17,012 nt of DNA from assembly GCA_963725415.1 (NCBI GenBank), contig CAVRZY010000275.1, forward strand, positions 1-17,012, read 5' to 3'. Below are positions 1 through 5,949 of this stretch, in pieces. Source of the stretch: CAVRZY01 sp963725415. GTDB taxonomy: Bacteria; Acidobacteriota; Terriglobia; Bryobacterales; Bryobacteraceae. The notes below the pieces were generated by a model, which ran no database searches, was not told the origin of the DNA, and saw nothing but the letters and a program-made list of their open reading frames with translations. Numbering within the stretch: position 1 is the first letter of the stretch; every line of letters begins with the position of its first letter. Both the position numbers and the translations under genes were made by a program.

Positions 1-1
1 T

Positions 2-193
2 CTACTGGGACGCCATCTCGCCGACGAAGCGCATGGCCTCCTTGAAAAGCTTCAGGGTTTTTTGCAGATCGATGATGTAGATGCCATTGCGTTCGCCGAA
101 GATATACTCTTTCATCTTCGGATTCCAGCGCTTGGTCTGGTGCCCGAAGTGAACGCCCGCTTCGAGCAATTCTTTCATTGAAATTGACGGCAA
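2..193 (-). CDS. rpsB: 30S ribosomal protein S2, N-terminal part, ending in a stop at the window edge
   Basis: This encodes the start of small-subunit ribosomal protein S2, which binds late on the back of the 30S head. The protein begins PSISMKELLEAGVHFGHQ and continues with the family signatures RWNPKM, YIFGERNGIYIIDL and QKT. I chose the TTG at 193-191 as start because an AAAGGAGG Shine-Dalgarno lies four bases upstream and homologs carry about five residues before SMK; the ATG at 178-176 would be 19 bases from it. The frame reads TAG at 4-2 after MASQ, where S2 proteins normally continue with GKT and then about 170-190 residues. It lies downstream of rplM and rpsI, the usual order. The stop is either an error in the last bases of a contig or a true truncation; S2 is essential, so error is more likely. 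Confidence 0.93.
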   Translation of the reverse strand: MPSISMKELLEAGVHFGHQTKRWNPKMKEYIFGERNGIYIIDLQKTLKLFKEAMRFVGEMASQ

Positions 194-197
194 ACTG

Positions 198-205
198 CCT
201 CCTTT
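198..205 (-). promoter_or_regulatory. Shine-Dalgarno that decides the TTG start of rpsB
   Basis: On the minus strand the bases read AAAGGAGG, followed by CAGT and TTG. The four-base spacing supports TTG at 193-191 rather than the internal ATG at 178-176 as the initiation codon. Confidence 0.7.
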
Positions 206-217
206 AGCGCTTCTCGG

Positions 218-368
218 GTAATGCCTCAGAAGGTGTGAAACAATCGCTCCGGCGGCGCGGGTGGCAGGCCAAACGGCCTGCCCCACACTGCCATCAAGGC
301 ACTCAGACCACCGTGGGACAGGCGGTTTCGCCTGTCCGCCGATTTTTTCCCACCTTCTGAGGCGTTAC
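218..368. mobile_element. MITE-like inverted-repeat element in the rpsI-rpsB spacer
   Basis: Two diverged copies of one sequence face each other. The left end 218-246 matches the reverse complement of 340-368 at 26 of 29 positions, starting GTAAYGCCTCAGAAGGTG. Further in, each arm carries a hairpin of the same design: GGCAGGCC, loop AAAC, GGCCTGCC (263-282), and GGACAGGCG, loop GTTT, CGCCTGTCC (316-337). These are each other's reverse complement apart from a few changes and one gap of about 12 bases. The flanks read CTTCTCGG (210-217) and CTTCTCAG (369-376), a direct repeat with one mismatch that looks like an 8-base target duplication. No coding capacity is seen. It resembles a MITE or a REP/BIME pair and would be transcribed into the rpsB leader. 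Confidence 0.65.
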
Positions 369-384
369 CTTCTCAGACGTGAAA

Positions 385-414
385 CCTCCCGGAGCCGGCA
401 ACCCGCTCCGGAGG
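385..414. repeat. GC-rich hairpin between rpsI and the MITE-like element
   Basis: CCTCCCGGAGC (385-395) pairs with GCTCCGGAGG (405-414) across a nine-base loop, with one bulged C. No T-run follows on the minus strand, so it does not look like an intrinsic terminator for rpsI. It may be part of the rpsB leader or mark an RNA processing site. The remainder of the spacer (415-550) shows no gene or recognisable signal. Confidence 0.4.
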
Positions 415-550
415 GCCTCCCCTGCGCACGCGTTCCAAAGCGAGATTTGCGTGCCCGGAGAGGAGAAAAAGGAACAACCTCGCAGGCTGCCGGCGCCGGC
501 CAGCGGATCGGAAGATCCACCCGGACGCCGGATCGACTGCGCGTTTCTCA

Positions 551-949
551 TTACCGCTTGGAGAACTGGAACCGCTTGCGGGCGCCCTTCTGGCCGTACT
601 TCTTGCGCTCGTGCTTGCGAGGGTCGCGCCTCAGGTAGCCCAGCGACTTGAGCTTGGGGCGCAGCTCGGTGTTAAACTCGACCAGCGCGCGGGCGATCCC
701 CAGGCGCGCCGCGCCGGCCTGCCCGGAAATCCCTCCCCCGTCGGCCAGGATCAGCACATCGAACCGGTCCGCGGTCTCGGTCGCCAGCAAGGGCTGGCGC
801 ACCAGGCTCCGGCCGGAGTCGCCCCCGAAATACTCGTCAAAAGGCCGGCCGTTCACCAAAATCTGGCCTTTACCCGGCCTCAAAAACACCCGGGCAACCG
901 AAGATTTTCTCCGGCCCGTCCCTAAGTACTGTACGCTTGTCACTGCCAC
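551..949 (-). CDS. rpsI: 30S ribosomal protein S9
   Basis: The 132-residue protein is small-subunit protein S9, whose C-terminal tail reaches the P-site tRNA. It shows the family landmarks in order: YLGTGRRKSSVARV (about 9-22), the GKGQILVNGR loop (about 27-36), DVLILADGGGISGQAGA (about 64-80), LGIARAL, and the basic tail RKHERKKYGQKGARKRFQFSKR ending in the expected K-R. The length is normal. The start is GTG at 949-947, preceded by GAGGA at suitable spacing. Only 24 bases separate it from the rplM stop, so the two are cotranscribed. Confidence 0.97.
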   Translation of the reverse strand: MAVTSVQYLGTGRRKSSVARVFLRPGKGQILVNGRPFDEYFGGDSGRSLVRQPLLATETADRFDVLILADGGGISGQAGAARLGIARALVEFNTELRPKLKSLGYLRRDPRKHERKKYGQKGARKRFQFSKR

Positions 950-973
950 TCAGAATCCTCTCCGATTTTGCCC

Positions 974-1408
974 TCAATTCACCGCCGGTATCGACACCGG
1001 TTGCTGTGCCTGGTGGGGGTGCTTGTCGGTCGCATAGACGCGCAGCTTGCGAAGCATCTTCTTGCCGAGCTTGGTCTTGGGAAGCATTCCCGCGATGGCG
1101 TCGTAGACCATTTGGGTGGGGCGGATGGCGCGGAGTCGCTTGGCGCGGACCTCGACCAGACCGCCCGGGTAGCCCGAGTGCCGGCGATAGACTTTCTGCT
1201 CTTCCTTACGCCCAGTAAGCCGCACCTTGGCGGCGTTAATGACCACCACGTGGTCGCCTGTGTCCAGGAATGGGGTGTAAGTTGGTTTGTGCTTTCCCAT
1301 CAGAAGCGTCGCGGCCCGGCTGGCGACCCTGCCCAGGGCCTGGCTATCGGCGTCCACTAACTGCCAGGCGCGCCTGATCTCCTTCTGGGATGGGAACTCA
1401 GTGTTCAT
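974..1408 (-). CDS. rplM: 50S ribosomal protein L13
   Basis: The 144-residue product is large-subunit protein L13, an early assembly protein. Landmarks are WQLVDADSQALGRVASRAATLLMGKHKPTYTPFLDTGDHVVVINA in the first 60 residues, then the SGYPGG turn and the GMLPKTKLGKKMLRKLRVY block. The ATG at 1408-1406 gives the usual length, although the best ribosome-binding sequence, AAAGGAG, is about 15 bases away. A non-ATG start (CTG or ATT) two or three codons upstream is possible. The open frame runs further upstream to 1465, but that extension does not look like L13. The gene sits 63 bases after the histidine kinase stop and 24 bases before rpsI. Confidence 0.97.
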   Translation of the reverse strand: MNTEFPSQKEIRRAWQLVDADSQALGRVASRAATLLMGKHKPTYTPFLDTGDHVVVINAAKVRLTGRKEEQKVYRRHSGYPGGLVEVRAKRLRAIRPTQMVYDAIAGMLPKTKLGKKMLRKLRVYATDKHPHQAQQPVSIPAVN

Positions 1409-1445
1409 GGACAGAATTAACCGCTCCTTTACCCGCAAGAATACC

Positions 1446-1475
1446 AGGGTAGCGAAGCCCACCACGTGATGTCAA
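1446..1475 (-). promoter_or_regulatory. candidate promoter of rplM-rpsI(-rpsB)
   Basis: A perfect TTGACA lies at 1475-1470 on the minus strand. It is followed after 18 bases by TACCCT (1451-1446), a weak -10 matching three of six positions. The -35 overlaps the TGA stop codon (1474-1472) of the upstream kinase gene. This would give the ribosomal genes a start site of their own about 30-40 bases before rplM. The weak -10 keeps confidence modest. Confidence 0.4.
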
Positions 1476-4400
1476 ATACTTGAGCGCGTTGGGGCTTGCT
1501 GAGGCGCCGGCGGGGCCGCCTCGAGAACCTCGCGGATCTTGCGTGCCAGGGCAGAGGGCGTGAAAGGCTTCTGAAGGTACGCCAGGCCCGGGCCCAGGGC
1601 CGTGTCACGCAGGATTTCGTCCTCGGTGTATCCGGACATGAACAGCACTTTCACGCCGGGGCGGAACGAGGCCACACGCTCGGCCAGCTCGCGGCCACTC
1701 ATCTGGGGCATGATCACGTCGGTGAGCAGCAGATGGATGACGCCGACGTATTCCTGGCAAACGCCCAGCCCTTCCTCGGGAGTGGCGGCGTCGAGAATCG
1801 CGTATCCTTGTGCTTCTAGGTTTTCCCGAACCAGCCTGCGCACCCCCGGTTCATCCTCCACCACCAGGATGGTCTCCGTTCCGCGGATGGGCCCCAGTTC
1901 CTCGGCGGGCGCCGGGACGGGCTGCGTCGTCTCCTCACAGCGAGGCAGGTAAATCCGGAACGTGCTGCCTTGGCCGGGCGTGCTGGAGACAGCGATCTCG
2001 CCGTCACTCTGCTTGACGATCCCATAGACGGTGGACAGTCCCAGCCCGGTGCCTTTGCCGGGCTCCTTGGTGGTGAAGAACGGCTCGAAGAGGTGGCGTC
2101 TGGCGGCGGCATCGATGCCGGAACCGGTATCGCTGACGGCCAGCATCACGTAGCTGCCCGGAACAGCGGTGGGATGAGTCCGGGCATACTCCTCATCCAG
2201 CACCACGTTGGCCGTTTCGATGGTTATCTTGCCCCCACTGGGCATGGCATCGCGGGCGTTGACCACCAAGTTCATGATGACCTGTTGGATCTGGCTGGGG
2301 TCAGCCTTCACTTTTCCCAGTTCCGGGCTCAAGGCGGTCGCCAGCTCGACGTCCTCCCCGATGACACGGCGCAGCATGTTCTCCATTTCCAGCACCAAGG
2401 CGTTCAGATCCACCAGCCTGAGCTGGGCGACTTGCCGCCGGCTGAAAGCCAGGAGCTGGTTGGTGAGGGCCGAGCCCCGCTCGACGGCCTTGAGAATCTC
2501 CTCCACGTTGACCCGCAAGGCGGGCTTGGATTCGAGATCCTCCAGAAGCATATGCCCGTAGCCGGTAATGACGGTCAGCAGGTTGTTGATATCGTGAGCC
2601 ACGCCGCCGGCCAGCCGGCCTACCGCTTCCATTTTCTGAGACTGCCGGAATTGCTCCTCCAGGAATTTGCGTTCGGTGACATTGGCGGCGACGTTCATCC
2701 AACCGCTGACGGCTCCGCTGGCGTCTCGGAGCACGGCGCTCCAGATGCTGAGCTCGATCAGGGAGCCGTCCTTGCGGGGGCGGCAGACCTCCAGAGCCGA
2801 GGCGGTGTCGCCGCGCTTGCGACGCTCCAGCCGGCCGTAGAATCCCCTGAGCTCTTCTTCACTGAGGAAGGGAAGCCTGCGATTCAAGACTTCCTGCTCG
2901 CTCCAGCCGAAGATGCGCTCGGCAGCAGGGTTCCAGCTCTTGACATTGCCATCCAGGTCCAGGGCGTAGATCGCCAGAGGGGAGGCCTGAATAACCGCCT
3001 GGAGGGCCTCACTGGCCTGCCGCAAGGCTTCGTCGGCCAGTCTGTGACTGGTGATATCAGCGATCACGCCGTCCAGCCGCAACCGCCCCTGCTCGGTCCG
3101 GCTGATGTTGATGCTGTCACGCACCCAGCGGACGGCGCCATCCGGCCAGAGGATTCTGTATTCCTGATCTTCGCGCACCGAATGGCCGCTCAGGAGCCGC
3201 TTGCTCGCGCTCTCGACGCGCGGGCGATCCTCAGGGTGGACCAAGCTCAGCCACTGGCTGCGGCCGGCACCGAAGGATTCTAACGGCCGCTTGGCAATTC
3301 GTTCGATGACCGGGGAGCTGTAACGGGGGATCCACTGGCCCGCGCTATCGATTTCCGCACTCCAGATGCAATCGGAGACCGAATCCATGACGCGCCGCAG
3401 CTCGGACTCGGCCATCCGTAAGGCCCGCTCGGACCGTTTGCGCTCCGTGATATCGCGTACAATGGCCAGGCATTCTTCCGGGCCACTGGCCAAGATGCGG
3501 GCCTCGTAGTCGCGCCGGCCTTCGTGCGCCAGCAGCTCGAATTCGTGAACCTGGGTCTGGCCCGTCAGAATGGCCCGCTCGGCGCAGGCCAAGGAGCCGC
3601 GGGCCACTGCCGCCGGGAGCACCTCCTGGACAGGCTTGCCAATCAACTGGGCCGGCGCGGCGAACAGGTCAAACCCCTTGGAGGCTTTGAAATCCACGAT
3701 AATCCCAGCTTTGTTGAATCGAAAGACCACGTCTGGCAGGGCTTCCAGCAGAGCTTGGGTAGTCCGCTCGCTGCCTTGCAAGGCCTGTGCCAGCAGGGGG
3801 ATGTCGGCGGCCATCTGGTTGAATGCGAGAATCAGGCTGGCCAGTTCGTCCCGGCCTACTTCCGGAATCCGATGGGTGAAATCCCCAGCTTGGATGCGCC
3901 GGGCGGCCCGTTCAAGCTCCTGAATGGGACGCACAATGTGGCGTTTGGCGTGCCGGACTCCGAGAAAATACAGGAGCAGGTCCAGCCCGCAGATGGCTGC
4001 CAGAACGAAAAACACGCGGTTCAGTTGAGCCCGTCTGCTGGCCACCAGGGAAGATACCAGCCGGTTGGAAGCTGCACTCAGGAGTTCGAACCTGGGTGAC
4101 AACAGCTCCGCGGCTGGGGCCTGTCCGGAGGGGGCTTGTTCGGCTGCCAGGGCCAGCAAGCGGGGCTGAAGCTCGGCCCACAGGCGTTTCAGTTCGAGGA
4201 TATCGGGCAGGATCTCCGGGGGTGCGGGAGAGATGAGACCGTCTCGCACTGGCCCGCCACGCTCCAATGTGGTGAGAAGCCGTCCGAATTCCTCGGTCTT
4301 GGCGCGAAGTCGAGCCCGGTCTTGCGGATGTCCCGTCTGTACCGAGTGCGCCAAAGCGCGCAGTTCTTCTTCGGTGTCCCGCTGCTGCCAGGCGGCATAG

Positions 4401-4522
4401 GAGAGATTGGCGTGAGTGGTGGTGCGCAGAAAGAACCCGGTGAAAGCGATCAGTGCGACGACGCCCCCCACTGCCAGAACAAGGAATGGGAAGCCCACCC
4501 TCGTCGCGATTGTCGGCTTCAT
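1472..4522 (-). CDS. membrane-bound hybrid sensor histidine kinase with HAMP, three PAS domains and C-terminal receiver
   Basis: This 1016-residue protein autophosphorylates on histidine and can pass the phosphate to its own receiver. Order: membrane segment about 11-32; extracytoplasmic sensor about 33-168; second membrane segment about 169-189; HAMP about 190-245; PAS domains near 253-365, 372-495 (with PAC-like DGVIADIT) and 505-622; HisKA with His643 in GGVAHDINN; HATPase with N-box N755, DTGSGI 798-803, LFEPFFTTK and GTGLGL 824-829; receiver 884-1000 with E889/D890, phosphoacceptor D935, S963 and K985. All catalytic residues are present. The ATG is preceded by GAGG eight bases away. No Hpt domain or DNA-binding output is encoded nearby, so its partner is elsewhere or the receiver feeds back on the kinase. 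The stimulus cannot be told from sequence. Confidence 0.95.
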   Translation of the reverse strand: MKPTIATRVGFPFLVLAVGGVVALIAFTGFFLRTTTHANLSYAAWQQRDTEEELRALAHSVQTGHPQDRARLRAKTEEFGRLLTTLERGGPVRDGLISPAPPEILPDILELKRLWAELQPRLLALAAEQAPSGQAPAAELLSPRFELLSAASNRLVSSLVASRRAQLNRVFFVLAAICGLDLLLYFLGVRHAKRHIVRPIQELERAARRIQAGDFTHRIPEVGRDELASLILAFNQMAADIPLLAQALQGSERTTQALLEALPDVVFRFNKAGIIVDFKASKGFDLFAAPAQLIGKPVQEVLPAAVARGSLACAERAILTGQTQVHEFELLAHEGRRDYEARILASGPEECLAIVRDITERKRSERALRMAESELRRVMDSVSDCIWSAEIDSAGQWIPRYSSPVIERIAKRPLESFGAGRSQWLSLVHPEDRPRVESASKRLLSGHSVREDQEYRILWPDGAVRWVRDSINISRTEQGRLRLDGVIADITSHRLADEALRQASEALQAVIQASPLAIYALDLDGNVKSWNPAAERIFGWSEQEVLNRRLPFLSEEELRGFYGRLERRKRGDTASALEVCRPRKDGSLIELSIWSAVLRDASGAVSGWMNVAANVTERKFLEEQFRQSQKMEAVGRLAGGVAHDINNLLTVITGYGHMLLEDLESKPALRVNVEEILKAVERGSALTNQLLAFSRRQVAQLRLVDLNALVLEMENMLRRVIGEDVELATALSPELGKVKADPSQIQQVIMNLVVNARDAMPSGGKITIETANVVLDEEYARTHPTAVPGSYVMLAVSDTGSGIDAAARRHLFEPFFTTKEPGKGTGLGLSTVYGIVKQSDGEIAVSSTPGQGSTFRIYLPRCEETTQPVPAPAEELGPIRGTETILVVEDEPGVRRLVRENLEAQGYAILDAATPEEGLGVCQEYVGVIHLLLTDVIMPQMSGRELAERVASFRPGVKVLFMSGYTEDEILRDTALGPGLAYLQKPFTPSALARKIREVLEAAPPAPQQAPTRSSI

Positions 4523-4598
4523 CCGGTTCCCTCACAACATAGTTGGCGTGCGGGCATCATTTGAGTTGCCTGGGTCCAGTCCAGCCTCACTTCCCGAC

Positions 4599-4624
4599 TG
4601 CGGCACATGAACCCGAGTGCCGCA
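4599..4624. repeat. 8-bp inverted repeat in the kinase leader
   Basis: TGCGGCAC (4599-4606) and GTGCCGCA (4617-4624) form a perfect 8-base stem with a 10-base loop. It lies at or just after the transcription start predicted for the kinase, so it could be a 5'-end stabilising hairpin or a dyad operator. There is no T-run to suggest a terminator for the operon ending at 4711. Confidence 0.4.
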
Positions 4625-4630
4625 AGACCC

Positions 4631-4668
4631 AGTATACCCCCGCCGACCCTCAGGTTAACGGGGTTAAC
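4631..4668 (-). promoter_or_regulatory. candidate promoter and GTTAAC-N3-GTTAAC operator of the kinase gene
   Basis: On the minus strand TATACT (4636-4631) is a five-of-six -10 box. TTAACC (4658-4653) sits 16 bases upstream as a four-of-six -35. The -35 falls inside two GTTAAC palindromes (4654-4659 and 4663-4668) separated by three bases, an arrangement that would suit a dimeric repressor or activator. The 188-base gap between the enolase-superfamily gene and the kinase is the only sizeable non-coding gap on this side, so a promoter is expected here. Confidence 0.4.
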
Positions 4669-4710
4669 TACCGTTTGCAGCAGGTCCGAAACCGAAAATG
4701 GCGGTGTCTG

Positions 4711-5949
4711 TCACAGGATTCGCGTGCCGTAGCGCTGGAGGGCCTGGGGGTTGAATTCGATGCCCAGGCCGGGCGTGTCATCCAGATACAGGATGCTCTT
4801 CTGAATCCGGGGCTTACGGTCATAAAGCTCGAACCAGAAGGGGTCGCGGTCGGGGTTGGCGAAGGACTCCAAGATGTAGCCGTTGGGCACCGAAGCCAGC
4901 AGGTGACCGTGCAGGGCCGGCTCGTGGTGAGGGGCCATGAGGACGTGCTCGACGGAAGCCAGGGCCGCGATCTGGCGCCACTCGGTGATTCCGGCGTGGG
5001 CGTGGCAGTCAAATTGGAGGAAGTCGATGGCGCCGGTTTGGATGAGGCGGTGTGCGCCCCAGCGGGTGATCTCGCCCTCGCCGGAGGCCAGCGGGATGCG
5101 GGTGTTGAGCTTGAGGCGCCTGAGGGCTTCGACATCGTCGTACCAGTGCAGCGGCTCTTCCAGCCAGGTGATGTCGAGGTCGTAGAGCTTGTTGGAAGCG
5201 CGGATGGCGGTGGGCAGGTCCCAGCCCCGGTTGACGTCCAGCATGATGCGGACTTTGGAGCCTACCGCCTCACGCACCGCTTTGACCCGGTTGTAGTCGT
5301 CCTCGACACTGTAGCCGCCGGTAATGCCACCCACTTTGAGCTTGAAGGCGTTGAAGCCCTCATCGACGTAGCCGCGCACCTCCTCGATCAGCTCTTTGAT
5401 GCCCTTGCCTTCGCGGTAGTAGCCGCCAGTCACGTAGACAGGAACGGTGTCACGGTAGCCGCCGAGGAATTTGTATAGGGGGAGGCCGGCGGACTTGGCC
5501 ATGAGGTCGTAGAGGGCGGCGTCCACGGCCGCCATGGCGGCGATGATGCCGTCGCGCGACCAGCCGCGAGTGACGCCCTCGCGGCTGGCGGTAGCGGCGA
5601 ACATCTTCTCCCAGATCTTCCCGACCATGTAAGGGTCTTCGCCGATGACCAGGTCCCCGAAACCGCGCCGGAACAGGTCGGCGCCCCCGCCCTCGCCGTA
5701 GCCGGTGACCCCGGAGTCGGTGTGGACCTTGAGGATGAAGCGCCGGGCCACGGGCTTGGTGCCGCCGATCGGCGAGATCGACATCCAGAAGCGCTCTTTG
5801 AGCGGCTTCTCCAAGGTGAACGCTTCCAGGCGCGTGACCTTCTTGGGGAGGCCGCTACGGCGGTCGCTGGGCGGAGTATTCACCTGAGACTGAGCCGGGG
5901 CGCCGAGCGCGGCCGCGCCCAGGAAGCGCCTGCGAGTCGAGTCTGGCAT
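4711..5949 (-). CDS. Tat-exported enolase-superfamily enzyme, mandelate racemase/muconate lactonizing type (copy 1)
   Basis: The 412-residue protein has a Tat-like leader (STRRRFLGAAALG, residues 4-16), then the enolase-superfamily N-terminal capping domain and TIM barrel. Active-site residues of the mandelate racemase subgroup are visible: K203 and K205 in FKLKV, metal ligands D238 (LDVNRGW), E264 (WLEEPL) and E291 (SGEGE), and a His-Asp dyad D314/H341, 27 residues apart as in mandelate racemase. Such enzymes abstract the proton alpha to a carboxylate in sugar-acid dehydratases, racemases and cycloisomerases; the substrate cannot be read here. The ATG follows GAGGGG at about six bases, and the first 70 bases overlap the end of the RND gene. 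It is the last gene of the operon and a clear paralog of the enzyme encoded at 11569-12735. Confidence 0.9.
   Translation of the reverse strand: MPDSTRRRFLGAAALGAPAQSQVNTPPSDRRSGLPKKVTRLEAFTLEKPLKERFWMSISPIGGTKPVARRFILKVHTDSGVTGYGEGGGADLFRRGFGDLVIGEDPYMVGKIWEKMFAATASREGVTRGWSRDGIIAAMAAVDAALYDLMAKSAGLPLYKFLGGYRDTVPVYVTGGYYREGKGIKELIEEVRGYVDEGFNAFKLKVGGITGGYSVEDDYNRVKAVREAVGSKVRIMLDVNRGWDLPTAIRASNKLYDLDITWLEEPLHWYDDVEALRRLKLNTRIPLASGEGEITRWGAHRLIQTGAIDFLQFDCHAHAGITEWRQIAALASVEHVLMAPHHEPALHGHLLASVPNGYILESFANPDRDPFWFELYDRKPRIQKSILYLDDTPGLGIEFNPQALQRYGTRIL

Noticed and set aside
316..347. Hairpin followed by TTTTTT as an intrinsic terminator
   Set aside because: The T-run follows on the plus strand, but the genes on both sides are on the minus strand. 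The hairpin is better explained as one arm of the inverted-repeat element.
1970..3283. 437-codon plus-strand open frame opposite the histidine kinase
   Set aside because: Antisense shadow of the PAS and kinase coding sequence, without motifs or a sensible start. The long plus-strand frames at 4543-5478, 8157-9068, 9116-10234 and 10303-11511 were rejected for the same reason.
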